Shown here: in pieces, positions 33,281 through 40,696 of the stretch
Position numbering within the stretch: position 1 is the first letter of the stretch
Layout: the number at the start of each line of letters is the position of its first letter
From: Streptomyces cellostaticus
Lineage (GTDB): Bacteria; Actinomycetota; Actinomycetes; Streptomycetales; Streptomycetaceae
NCBI RefSeq assembly: GCF_001513965.1
Contig: NZ_KQ948032.1
Span: forward strand, 62,001 to 126,000
Length of the DNA: 64,000 nt
Direction of reading: 5' to 3'
Notes under the pieces: model-generated
Database searches by the model: none
What the model saw: only the letters and a program-made list of their open reading frames with translations
What the model was told of the DNA's origin: nothing
Program-made: the position numbers and the translations under genes

Positions 33281-34014
33281 GCGCGGCCCACCACGATCGC
33301 CGAGGCCAGGACGAGGGCTGCCGCGGGGGCCGCCCAGCGCAGGGCCGGGTTGGCGGCGACGGTCTGGGGGGCCGGTACGGGGGCGTAGCGGCCGCGCGGC
33401 GGAGCGTGGTCGACCTCCTCCGCGCTGCGGCCGATCATCGTCCGGCGGGCGTGCGCGGCCTCGGCGGGCGGCTCGCCCGTGTCGGCGAAGTCGCCGGCGC
33501 GGCGGTCGTCGACGGCGGGGTCCAGGGACGGTGGGGGGACCTCGGTGTCGAAGAGGGAGGTGGGCTCGGGTTCCGGCTCGTCTTCCGGCTTCTCCGGGCT
33601 CTCCGCCAAGGCTTCCACAAAACGGTTCAGCAGCCGGGTCAGCGCCGAACTCACCGCGTCCTTCGGGAGTTCCGCGATGCGCCCGTCCGCGTCCGCTGTT
33701 CCCTCGACCGTGACGGTGGTGCCGTCCTCGGTGTCCGCGAGGCGCAGGGTGAGCGCGAGTGTGACGCTGCCGGTGCCGCGGGCCTCGGTGGCATCGCCCT
33801 CGACGGTGTACGTGCCGTCCTCGCGGGACGTGATCCGGAGGGCGCCGCGGTAGGTGACGGAGTGGCCGCCGACCCTCAGCTTCAGGCGTCCGGCGACGGG
33901 TTCGGCACCGGCGTCCTGCTGGAGGCCGGGAACCGCCCTTGCCACCCGGGCGGGGTCGGCGAGGGTCTCTCTCAGCCGGTCGGGCGTCACCGGAACAAAG
34001 ACCTGGTACTCCAT
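33262..34014 (-). CDS. Membrane-anchored SRPBCC/CoxG-like protein
   Basis: 250 residues. Residues 1-145 fit the CoxG branch of the START-like fold: VPVTPDRLRETLADPARVARAVPGL, then alternating strands, then a long helix LPKDAVSSALTRLLNRFVEALAE. An acidic Pro/Glu linker follows, and the protein ends in one membrane span and RALRKRR, giving an inner-face anchor. CoxG proteins serve CO dehydrogenase maturation; no such genes are here, so a general lipid- or ligand-binding role is likelier. It stands alone, with the 25-bp minisatellite upstream. Confidence 0.82.
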   Translation of the reverse strand: MEYQVFVPVTPDRLRETLADPARVARAVPGLQQDAGAEPVAGRLKLRVGGHSVTYRGALRITSREDGTYTVEGDATEARGTGSVTLALTLRLADTEDGTTVTVEGTADADGRIAELPKDAVSSALTRLLNRFVEALAESPEKPEDEPEPEPTSLFDTEVPPPSLDPAVDDRRAGDFADTGEPPAEAAHARRTMIGRSAEEVDHAPPRGRYAPVPAPQTVAANPALRWAAPAAALVLASAIVVGRALRKRR

Positions 34015-34059
34015 GTCGGTGGAGCCTACCCAGTCGTGGCCGGTACGTACCGTCCCCCG

Positions 34060-34078
34060 CTGGGGGCTCCGCCCCCAG
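34060..34078. repeat. Palindromic hairpin common between Streptomyces genes
   Basis: CTGGGGGC-TCC-GCCCCCAG, an eight-pair stem with a three-base loop. Sequences of this kind are frequent in Streptomyces intergenic DNA and may act as terminators. It lies 46 bases before the SRPBCC gene. Confidence 0.6.
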
Positions 34079-34137
34079 ACCCCCGTTGCCCACCCACCCG
34101 ACTCGGTCGGTCAAGAGGTGCAACAACCAGGTCGGCC

Positions 34138-34579
34138 GGAAACCGGGGCGACTCGACCGGGCGGAAGGTGGCCAACTCGACCAGGCGAAAAGTGGGACGA
34201 CTCGACCGGGCGGGAAGCAGGCCGGCTCGGCGGCTGGAAAGCACACCGACCCGACCGAGCACGGAGCAGGCGGATCCGACCGGACACGAAGCAGACGGCT
34301 CGGACAGGCACGAAGCAAGCGACCCGACCGGCCGCAAAGCAAGCCGACCCGACCGAGCACGGAACAGGCGGATCCGACCAGACACGCAGCAGACCAACTC
34401 GCGCGGACACAAAACAAGCCGACCCCACCAGACACGCAGCAGACCGACCCGCGCGGACACGAAGCAGACCGGCTCGGCCGGACGCGAAGCAAGCGGATCC
34501 CGTCGGACAGGTGGCAGACCGGCTCGGGCGGCTGAGAAGCGGCCGACCCCAGCGGCTGAGAAGTGGCCCGCTCGGCGGG
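34138..34579. repeat. Degenerate 25-bp minisatellite, about 18 units
   Basis: About 18 units of 22-26 bases, mostly 24-25, stand head to tail. The core reads roughly ACACGAAGCAGACCGACC followed by CGRCCGG. Six consecutive central units, from about 34382 to 34531, are exactly 25 bases. The period is not a multiple of three, so all frames remain open by chance and no selection for coding is evident. The array ends eight bases before the stop codon of the SpeE-like gene. Confidence 0.85.
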
Positions 34580-34586
34580 CGCCCCC

Positions 34587-36224
34587 TCAGTACCGCGGAT
34601 GCACCAGCGTCGACGCCGTCAGTCCCCCGATCCTCGTGCGGGCCGCTGCCCGTTCGTCGGCGGTCAGGGCGGGCTGGGTCAGGGTTCGTGGGTGGGGGTC
34701 GCTCGGGTTCAGGGTCAGGTGGGGAGCCGAGGGGGCCGGGGTCGCCAGGAGGAAGCCCCAGTCGTGTGGGGCCCGGGATGCGCCTGCCGAGCGGTCGGGG
34801 CCGGCCGGGAAGCCGGAGTCGTGGCCGAGGACCCGGTAGGGGGCCGTGGCGAAGCCGGCTGCGCGCAGGGTTGCGGCCACCGTCCAGAAGGCGCGGGGGC
34901 GAGTGGCGACGGGGCCGGCGTGCACCACCAGGCGGCCGCCGGGGGCGAGAACGCGGCGGGCCAGGCCGTAGAACTCCTGGGAGTACAGCTTGGTGCTGGC
35001 CGTGATGCCGGGGTCGGGCAGGTCCGCGATGACGACGTCGTACGCCGCCTCGGGCGCCCCGCGCAGCCAGGTGAGCGCGTCGGCGGTCGTGGGGTGGACG
35101 CGGGGGTCGTCGTAGGCGTGGCCGTTGAGGGCGGACAGGCCGGGGTCGCGGCGGGCCAGGGCGAGAAGGCCGCCGTCGAGTTCGACGACGTCGACGCCGC
35201 GCACGCCCCCGTACCGCAGGACCTCGCGGGCCGCCAGGCCGTCGCCGCCGCCGAGGATGAGCACGCGCGCGTGCGAGCCGGTCATCGCGGGGTGGACCAG
35301 GGCCTCGTGGTAGCGGCGTTCGTCGCGGCCGCCGACCCGCAGCCGGCCGTCCAGGAAGAGGTCGAGGGGGCGGCCGTGGGTGCCGCCGGCGAGGACGACC
35401 TCCTGGACGTCGGTCTGCAGCGCGACCCGGACGTCCCTGCCGTACACCGCGCGCCGGGCCGCCCGTTCGAAGTCGCCGGCGAGGGCGACCGCGGAGGCGA
35501 GGACGCCGAGGACGACGAGGCCGGCGACGAGCAGCGTCCAGCGGGCGCGGTGGGTCAGGTCGCGGCGGAACAGACCGAGGACCAGGGCGCCCCCGGCGAC
35601 GACGTTGACCGTGCCGGTGAGCAGGGCGCCGGTCAACTGGCCCAGGAACGGGAGGAGGAGGAAGGGGAAGGCCAGGCCGCCCACCAGCGCGCCCACGTAG
35701 TCCGCCGCGAACAGGTCGGCGACCGCGCCGCCCGCGTCCTGGCGGCGGATGCGCTGGATCAGCTCCATCAGCAAGGGGACTTCGGCGCCGATGAGCAGGC
35801 CGATGGCGAGGGAGAAGGCGACCAGCAGGCAGCGCGGTCCGAGCGCCCACACCCCGCCCCAGCCGCCGGTCCAGGCGAACACGGCGTACAACGCCATCGC
35901 GCTGCACCCGCCGACCAGCGCGAGGACGGTCTCGATCGCGCCGAAGCCGGCGGCCGCGTGCCAGCGCAGCCGCTTGGCGGCGAGGGAGCCGATGCCCATC
36001 GCGAAGACCATCACGGACAGCACGACGGAGGCCTGGGTGACCGAGTCACCTATCAAGTACGAGGCGAAGGCGACGAGTTCGAGTTCGTACACGAGTCCGC
36101 AGGCCGCGCAGACGAAGACGCACACGAGGACCAGGAACCGCCCGGTGCCGGGCCGGACGGGCAGCCGTGCGGGGCCGGTCCAGGGCGAGGCACCCGGGCG
36201 CGCGGGGGCGTGCGGTTCGATCAC
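34587..36224 (-). CDS. Membrane-bound polyamine aminopropyltransferase (SpeE-like)
   Basis: 545 residues. The first 230 hold about seven membrane spans (from [19 protein letters not shown]); the rest is a spermidine-synthase fold. The cofactor loop is [14 protein letters not shown], the following acidic residues are in VDVVELD, and the catalytic Asp block is VIADLPDPG. It would transfer an aminopropyl group from decarboxylated S-adenosylmethionine to a polyamine or another amine. The fused membrane domain suggests work at the membrane or on an unusual acceptor. GTG 36224 is the start. Upstream lies the DUF2617 gene. Confidence 0.88.
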   Translation of the reverse strand: MIEPHAPARPGASPWTGPARLPVRPGTGRFLVLVCVFVCAACGLVYELELVAFASYLIGDSVTQASVVLSVMVFAMGIGSLAAKRLRWHAAAGFGAIETVLALVGGCSAMALYAVFAWTGGWGGVWALGPRCLLVAFSLAIGLLIGAEVPLLMELIQRIRRQDAGGAVADLFAADYVGALVGGLAFPFLLLPFLGQLTGALLTGTVNVVAGGALVLGLFRRDLTHRARWTLLVAGLVVLGVLASAVALAGDFERAARRAVYGRDVRVALQTDVQEVVLAGGTHGRPLDLFLDGRLRVGGRDERRYHEALVHPAMTGSHARVLILGGGDGLAAREVLRYGGVRGVDVVELDGGLLALARRDPGLSALNGHAYDDPRVHPTTADALTWLRGAPEAAYDVVIADLPDPGITASTKLYSQEFYGLARRVLAPGGRLVVHAGPVATRPRAFWTVAATLRAAGFATAPYRVLGHDSGFPAGPDRSAGASRAPHDWGFLLATPAPSAPHLTLNPSDPHPRTLTQPALTADERAAARTRIGGLTASTLVHPRY

Positions 36225-36332
36225 GTTGCGACGTTACGTCACATGCTCGGTACGCTTCGTCACCCACACGTGTGGAACTGAGGGCACGAGACGTATCGGG
36301 GTTTATGCCGGCCGGGATGCATGCGGTGCGCT

Positions 36333-36857
36333 TCAGTCCGCCTGAGTCGCGGACGCCCGCTCCCCGACGCGGGTCCGGGTCGCCACCAACTGCCCGTCCT
36401 GCGGGTAGGCGTGCCAGGTGCGCCAGTGCACCTGGCCCTCGTGCCGCTGGGCCAGCATCGCGGTGAAAGCGTGCGGGCTGCCGGGGAAGACACCGGCGAG
36501 ACCGTGCGGGTGGTCGGAGACGAGCGCCAGCAACTCCTGGGCGCGGCCCGCGAACGAGCCCGGCGTCAGCACCTCGACGCGTGCCGCGAACTCGTACTCC
36601 CAGTCGCCGACCCGCTTGGCCACGCCCAGCGGAAGAGGGGTACTGGATCCGGGGATGCACGCGACCGTCTCCGAGCAACTGCCCCGCTCCTCCTCCAGCA
36701 GTACCTGGTGGGACGCGCCGAGCAGTCTCAACTGCAGCTTCGCCCCCGTCAGTTCCAGATCGAGGGTGGCCAGGGCGGGGAGCGGCTCGCGTCCGAGCGC
36801 CCAGGCGAGGTCGGCAGCGCGCGTATCGGTGTAGGAGGTGTTCAGGGTCGTGAGCAT
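36333..36857 (-). CDS. DUF2617 family protein
   Basis: 174 residues with the features of DUF2617: LDLELTGAKLQLRLLGASHQV, a Cys-X-Glu-Thr stretch, and FPGSPHAFTAM with VHWRTWHAYPQ near the end. The function is unknown; the family is usually next to the aminopropyltransferase gene, as here. The pair is separated by 108 bases and may share a transcript. ATG 36857 follows CGGAG. Confidence 0.82.
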   Translation of the reverse strand: MLTTLNTSYTDTRAADLAWALGREPLPALATLDLELTGAKLQLRLLGASHQVLLEEERGSCSETVACIPGSSTPLPLGVAKRVGDWEYEFAARVEVLTPGSFAGRAQELLALVSDHPHGLAGVFPGSPHAFTAMLAQRHEGQVHWRTWHAYPQDGQLVATRTRVGERASATQAD

Positions 36858-37179
36858 GGATCGGCTCCGCTAACACGCAAAGGAGGGGGGAGTTCGGCCA
36901 TGTCAGCCCGGTCAGCCCAGCCGGCCCGGCCTGGGAGAGGAGTCTGCGGGACGTCCGAAGGGCTGCGTAGGTGATTGAGAGGGAATCATGGACAGTGGCG
37001 CCGCCACAGCGTTTTTACCCAACTTCGTGGGGTTTCCATCCCTCAGAGGGCTACACAGCTCAACTGTTCAACTATGGCGTACGCCGGGCGCACGCCACGA
37101 GCGGGAAAACAACGGCCGGACGCCCGCCGGATGCCTTCCCCGGCGGGCGCCCGAGAGCGGGAAGCTCAGCTGCCCCGTG
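36858..37179. other. Intergenic region with a terminator
   Basis: 322 bases. They hold AT-richer promoter-like DNA around 36960-37070 and the terminator of the Gly/His/Cys protein gene at 37121-37149. A short open frame starting at 36988 lacks family-like sequence, and I do not call it. Confidence 0.5.
37121..37149 (-). terminator. Terminator after the Gly/His/Cys-rich protein gene
   Basis: CGCCCGCCGG pairs with CCGGCGGGCG around a nine-base loop, 31 bases past the gene's stop codon. Confidence 0.65.
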
Positions 37180-37536
37180 TCAGCTGCCTCCGCCGCATCC
37201 GCCCCCGCCTCCGCACGAGGAACCCCCGCCGCACGACGAGTGACCGCCGCACGACGAGTGACCGCCCCCGCAGGAGTGATGGCCACCGGAGTGGTGACCT
37301 CCGGAGTGGTGACCACCCGAGTGGTGGCCGCCGGACGACGATCCGCCGTCTCCCCCGCCGGCCCACCAGCTGCTGCTGCCCGCGCCGTACGACGCCGAGG
37401 ACGACGAGGACGACGAGGACCACGAGCCGGACCGCCGCGTGCGGCCCCCTTTGCCGCGTCCCGACTTGTTTGCCGCGGACGCGACGATCCCCAGGCAGAA
37501 GAGCGCGATCACCGCCACGACGAACACGGTGCCCAT
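37180..37536 (-). CDS. Small membrane protein with Gly/His/Cys-rich tail
   Basis: 118 residues. One span at the N-terminus (VFVVAVIALFCLGIVASAA), a basic turn GRGKGGRTRRSG, a Ser run, then GGHHSGGHHSGGHHS units and a tail with several Cys in SSCGG units. About eight His and five Cys make it a likely metal binder at the envelope or just inside it. Neither family nor function is known to me. The start ATG has AAGGTGA upstream. The repeated codons make the gene prone to length change. Confidence 0.72.
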   Translation of the reverse strand: MGTVFVVAVIALFCLGIVASAANKSGRGKGGRTRRSGSWSSSSSSSSASYGAGSSSWWAGGGDGGSSSGGHHSGGHHSGGHHSGGHHSCGGGHSSCGGHSSCGGGSSCGGGGGCGGGS

Positions 37537-37686
37537 GGCGTCACCTTCTTTCCGTTCCCCCGAAGCGGCCCCCCGTGGGCGCCTCGCCGGTCACCGCCAC
37601 TCGTGCGGTGAACGAGGGATTCCCGGCCGCCCCAGGGCTCAAAGCAGAGTTGAGGAAGTCCAGAGCTTGGGCGCAGGATGACCGGC

Positions 37687-38889
37687 ATGACCTCCAGCGC
37701 GCGCCCCCGCCTCAATCGCCGTCTCGCCGAGTTCGGGACGACGATCTTCGCCGAGATGTCCGCCCTCGCGGTGTCGACCGGGTCGATCAACCTGGGCCAG
37801 GGTTTCCCGGACACCGACGGCCCGGAGGAGGTCCGCGAGGCCGCCGTACGGGCGCTGCGCGACGGGCGGGGCAACCAGTACCCGCCGGGTCCGGGCATCC
37901 CCGAGCTGCGCACCGCGATCGCCGCGCACCAGCTGCGCCGCTACGGGCTGTCGTACGACCCCGACACCGAGGTGCTGGTGACCGCCGGCGCGACGGAGGC
38001 CATCGCAGCCTCCCTGCTGGCCCTCCTCGAACCCGGCGACGAGGTCGTGGCCCTGGAGCCGTACTACGACTCCTACGCGGCGAGCATCGCGATGGCGGGC
38101 GGCAGGCGGGTGCCGGTGACGCTCCGGCCGTACTCCGACAACGGAGCCGAAGGAACCGAAGGGGCCCGCTTCCGGCTGGACCTGGACGAGCTGCGCGCGG
38201 CGGTCACGGACCGCACCCGGCTGCTGCTGATCAACACCCCGCACAATCCGACGGGTACGGTCCTCACGCGCGCGGAGCTGGCCGCGATCGCCGAGCTGGC
38301 GGTGGAGCGTGACCTGCTGGTGGTGACGGACGAGGTCTACGAGCACCTGGTCTTCGACGACGCCGAGCACCTGCCGCTCGCCGCCTTCCCCGGGATGCGG
38401 GAGCGCACGGTCACGATCGGCTCGGCCGGCAAGACCTTCTCCTTCACCGGCTGGAAGGTCGGCTGGGTGACGGCCGCGCCGGAGCTGGTGAGCGCCGTGC
38501 GCGCGGTGAAGCAGTTCCTCACCTACGTCTCCTCGGGGCCCTTCCAGTACGCGGTGGCCGAGGCCCTCGCACTGCCCGAGTCCTACTTCGATGGCTTCCG
38601 CCGGGACATGCTCGCCCGCCGGGACATCCTCGCTCAGGGACTCACCGAGGCGGGCTTCACGGTCTTCCGGCCCGCGGGCACCTACTTCATCACGACCGAC
38701 ATCCGCCCCCTCGGCGAGAAGGACGGCTTCGCCTTCTGCCGCGCCCTGCCGGAGCGGGCGGGCGTGGTGGCCATCCCCAACGCGGTCTTCTACGACGACC
38801 GGGAGGCGGGAGCACCGTTCGTACGGTTCGCCTTCTGCAAGCGCGAGGAGGTCCTGCGGGAGGCGGCGGAGCGGTTGCGTCACCTCTGA
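37687..38889 (+). CDS. Class I/II aminotransferase (DapC/kynurenine aminotransferase-like)
   Basis: 400 residues. Substrate-side block INLGQGFPDTDGP, NTPHNPTGTV for the cofactor ring, VTDEVYEHLVFD for the pyridine nitrogen, and Lys in GSAGKTFSFTGWKVGW. The set of motifs is shared by N-succinyldiaminopimelate aminotransferases and kynurenine/methionine aminotransferases, so the substrate stays open. I chose ATG 37687, which has GCAGGA eight bases upstream; ATG 37678 is the alternative. It converges on a small gene with one base between. Confidence 0.9.
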   Translation: MTSSARPRLNRRLAEFGTTIFAEMSALAVSTGSINLGQGFPDTDGPEEVREAAVRALRDGRGNQYPPGPGIPELRTAIAAHQLRRYGLSYDPDTEVLVTAGATEAIAASLLALLEPGDEVVALEPYYDSYAASIAMAGGRRVPVTLRPYSDNGAEGTEGARFRLDLDELRAAVTDRTRLLLINTPHNPTGTVLTRAELAAIAELAVERDLLVVTDEVYEHLVFDDAEHLPLAAFPGMRERTVTIGSAGKTFSFTGWKVGWVTAAPELVSAVRAVKQFLTYVSSGPFQYAVAEALALPESYFDGFRRDMLARRDILAQGLTEAGFTVFRPAGTYFITTDIRPLGEKDGFAFCRALPERAGVVAIPNAVFYDDREAGAPFVRFAFCKREEVLREAAERLRHL

Positions 38890-38890
38890 G

Positions 38891-39202
38891 TTACGCCGCC
38901 TGGGCCTTCCTGACCAGCTCCACGGCCGTGACGAGGCTCAGGCCGGGCAGGGCGTCGCGCAGTGCCTTGACCGAGGCGACCTCCTGGGCCTTCGGGTCCA
39001 GCTTCGCCTCGGCGAGCGCCTGCTGGGCCCACCGCACCCGCGGATCCAGGCCGTCACCGATGCCGTCGACGATGTCCAGTGCCCGCCGGAGCCCTGCGGC
39101 CGTCTCCTCCCCCTCGGCTCCCCTGAGAGCCTCCTGAAGCGCGGCGCGCGCCTCGTCCAGATCGTTCAGTACGACGAGGTGCGCTTCCTTCTTGCTGAAC
39201 AC
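38891..39202 (-). CDS. Conserved small helical protein
   Basis: 103 residues, predicted all-helical, with LVVLNDLDEARAALQEAL, then a Glu/Ala region, then DPRVRWAQQALAEAKLDPKAQEVASVKALRDALPG. I recognise no domain. The start is GTG 39202 with AGGGG upstream, and its stop faces that of the aminotransferase gene one base away. The DNA upstream forms the border of the accessory patch. Confidence 0.7.
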   Translation of the reverse strand: MFSKKEAHLVVLNDLDEARAALQEALRGAEGEETAAGLRRALDIVDGIGDGLDPRVRWAQQALAEAKLDPKAQEVASVKALRDALPGLSLVTAVELVRKAQAA

Positions 39203-39526
39203 GGTTACCCCTGCTGGGTCGACTGCGGTGGCCGTAACCGATCTTCCCCTAACCCATCAACTGCGGGCAAAGCCTGATGAGTTGCTGCGGCAGCCGCTAC
39301 CGTTGAAGCGTCCACCGCCTGAATCACAGCTCCAGGCGCGGAAACAGGGGAACAGGACGCCGACCGGGGGCGGCGTCCGCGTCGTCCCCGGCCGATGGCT
39401 CACGTGGTCCGGCCGGGGACGGCGTTGCCCTCCACGAGCGGGACGAGTGCACCCCTGCGCTACGTCCCGGGCGGGTTCGCCCGTCATCAGTCCGCGTAAG
39501 AGCTGTGACCCAACCGGAGGTGGACG
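39203..39526. other. Intergenic region with strong hairpins
   Basis: 324 bases. They include an eight-pair hairpin at 39355-39378 (GGACGCCG and complement) and an 11-pair one at 39384-39420 (GTCCCCGGCCG and complement). Both lie upstream of the 38-residue gene and may terminate transcription from the left or attenuate that gene. No other gene is visible. Confidence 0.5.
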
Positions 39527-39643
39527 GTGTCCGAGAAGAAGAGGGAGTGGCGGAAGGAGTTGGCCGCTCGATTCGCCGTCGCGGCACTTGTCAAGGTGCT
39601 GTGGGGGCTGATCGTCGAGTTGGTGATCCGTCCTCACGACTGA
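39527..39643 (+). CDS. 38-residue single-span membrane peptide
   Basis: A tiny gene: GTG 39527 with GGAGG eight bases upstream, and a terminator 14 bases after the stop. The product has a charged start (MSEKKREWRKEL), one hydrophobic helix (FAVAALVKVLWGLIVEL) and a short end. The complete signals around it make a real gene likely. Function unknown. It is the leftmost gene of the accessory patch. Confidence 0.62.
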   Translation: MSEKKREWRKELAARFAVAALVKVLWGLIVELVIRPHD

Positions 39644-39656
39644 TCCGGCACCACAG

Positions 39657-39688
39657 GGCGCCTCAGCCGTCTTCGCGACTGAGGCGCC
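39657..39688 (+). terminator. Terminator after the 38-residue gene
   Basis: GGCGCCTCAG pairs with CTGAGGCGCC, ten pairs, around a 12-base loop. Confidence 0.8.
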
Positions 39689-39697
39689 ACTGGCCAC

Positions 39698-39749
39698 GTT
39701 TCCCACAGGCTGTGGACGGGCGCCGGTGCGCACGGCGAGAGCCCGGCCC
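39698..39749. repeat. Duplicated blocks R1 and R2, left copy
   Basis: R1 (39698-39718) contains TTTCCCACAGGCTGTGGACG, with the palindrome CCACAG-G-CTGTGG. R2 (39729-39749) contains CGCACGGCGAGAGCCCGGCC. Both recur exactly, 21 bases each, at 43017-43037 and 43259-43279. Here they are 10 bases apart, there 221 apart. Confidence 0.8.
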
Positions 39750-39791
39750 CTGCCGTACGTCGGATGGGGGCCAGCGGACAGTCGTGGGGCG

Positions 39792-39998
39792 CTAACGACC
39801 GCGCGGACCATGTCCAGTGCGGCAGCGGGTGCAGCGGCACGGGGGCCAGGCGAACGAGTCCGGGAGGCGTTCCGGGTCGGGGTGGGCCGTGATGGTGTGC
39901 CGTCTCGACTGTGCGACGTGCTTGCCGTCGGGGGTGAGCCGGTAGATGTGGATCGTCAGGCGGGATTCCCCCAGTCGGCGCGGGGCGCCGACGTTCAC
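39792..39998 (-). CDS. Small Cys-containing protein, XRE module
   Basis: 68 residues. It opens with basic residues, has LTIHIYRLTPDGKHVAQSRRHTI, and ends with WPPCRCTRCR, a CxCxxC cluster that may bind zinc. GTG 39998 overlaps the previous stop by four bases (GTGA), so translation is coupled. It is the last of three small genes divergent from the XRE regulator. I recall similar sets beside XRE genes in Streptomyces but know no function. Confidence 0.65.
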   Translation of the reverse strand: MNVGAPRRLGESRLTIHIYRLTPDGKHVAQSRRHTITAHPDPERLPDSFAWPPCRCTRCRTGHGPRGR

Positions 39999-40213
39999 CG
40001 CGCGCCTCCCGCAACCGGCGCGTGGCAGGCACAGGGACAGCAGCGCATCAGCAGCAAGCCGACGCCGCCGGGCAGCGGTACGTCCGCCGTCTGGCGGCAG
40101 GCGCCGTGCAGGTCCTCGTAGCCGGGCCGGCGGGCGAGCGCGCACTCGGCCGACAGCCAGGATGTGTCCGCGCCATTCCCCGTCCCCTGTGACCGCTTCA
40201 TGGTTGCGTCCAT
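39995..40213 (-). CDS. Small Cys-rich protein, XRE module
   Basis: 72 residues: TSWLSAECALARRPGYEDLHGACR, then LLLMRCCPCACHAP near the end. The CCPCACH cluster looks like a metal site. The ATG at 40213 shares one base with the previous stop (TGATG), and its own stop overlaps the next start, so the three genes are one coupled unit. Function unknown. Confidence 0.65.
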   Translation of the reverse strand: MDATMKRSQGTGNGADTSWLSAECALARRPGYEDLHGACRQTADVPLPGGVGLLLMRCCPCACHAPVAGGAR

Positions 40214-40515
40214 CACGCCACCGCCTCGGCGTCGGCCGCCAGGACCAGGGCCAGCCGCCGACTCTGTCGTGCCCGCTCGCGCTCGTTTTCGCGAAGGTAC
40301 GGGCGGACGATCGCGTTGGCGCTGCCGTCCAGCGGCGTGTCCAGTCCGTACGGGGAGCGGTGGTCCGGCAGCCATGGTGCGGCGGTACGGGACACTTCGG
40401 GCCTGCGCACGGGGTCCGGTCGGCCAGGCCGGGAACCTGCCGGGCGCCTGCCGGTACCGGGCGCAAAGGCGCCCAGCACCCACCGCAGGCATGCGTGGAT
40501 AATGCTCACTGTCAT
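40213..40515 (-). CDS. Small basic protein, XRE module
   Basis: 100 residues. A hydrophobic start (MTVSIIHACLRWVLGAF), a Pro/Arg-rich middle, then PWLPDHRSPYGLDTPLDGSANAIVRPYLRENERERARQSRRLALVLAADAE. The segment from SPYGLD to the end is a pattern I have seen in many Streptomyces small proteins next to XRE regulators. It is the first of three coupled genes, divergent from the regulator. No function is known to me. Confidence 0.68.
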   Translation of the reverse strand: MTVSIIHACLRWVLGAFAPGTGRRPAGSRPGRPDPVRRPEVSRTAAPWLPDHRSPYGLDTPLDGSANAIVRPYLRENERERARQSRRLALVLAADAEAVA

Positions 40516-40604
40516 CAGCTCCTCAGTAGCTGGTGGCCACGCCCCCGGACGTTCGCCGCGTCGCGGGGGTCTGAACGTTTCAACCATCCACCGCAACAAG
40601 GCCG

Positions 40605-40644
40605 TTGACTTCCCCCTCGTGGGTATCCCCATCATGGGTACGCT
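40605..40644. promoter_or_regulatory. Candidate promoter/operator of the XRE module
   Basis: TTGACT at 40605 is a possible -35. The direct repeat TGGGTA at 40620-40625 and 40635-40640, 15 bases apart, lies in the divergent space between the regulator and the small genes and is a candidate operator. No good -10 is spaced correctly, so the promoter call is weak. Confidence 0.35.
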
Positions 40645-40696
40645 GGTCGTGACGCCGGTTCGGCACACTGTCACCAGCAGGCGCAGCAGGGATCTC

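Larger units (their letters stand above)
34015..34586. other. Intergenic region with hairpin and minisatellite
   Basis: 572 bases lacking a believable gene. Several frames stay open only because the DNA is repetitive and GC-rich. The contents are the hairpin at 34060-34078 and the 25-bp repeat array at 34138-34579. Confidence 0.75.

Noticed and set aside
34138-34579. CRISPR array
   Set aside because: Units are adjacent without unique spacers, and no cas genes are present.
34100-34600. Open frames through the minisatellite, several hundred bases long
   Set aside because: The 25-base period shifts frame with each unit and all frames are equally open, so there is no sign of protein selection.
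36988-37611. Plus-strand frame opposite the Gly/His/Cys protein gene
   Set aside because: Its sequence turns into a shadow of the minus-strand gene, which has a ribosome site, membrane span and terminator.
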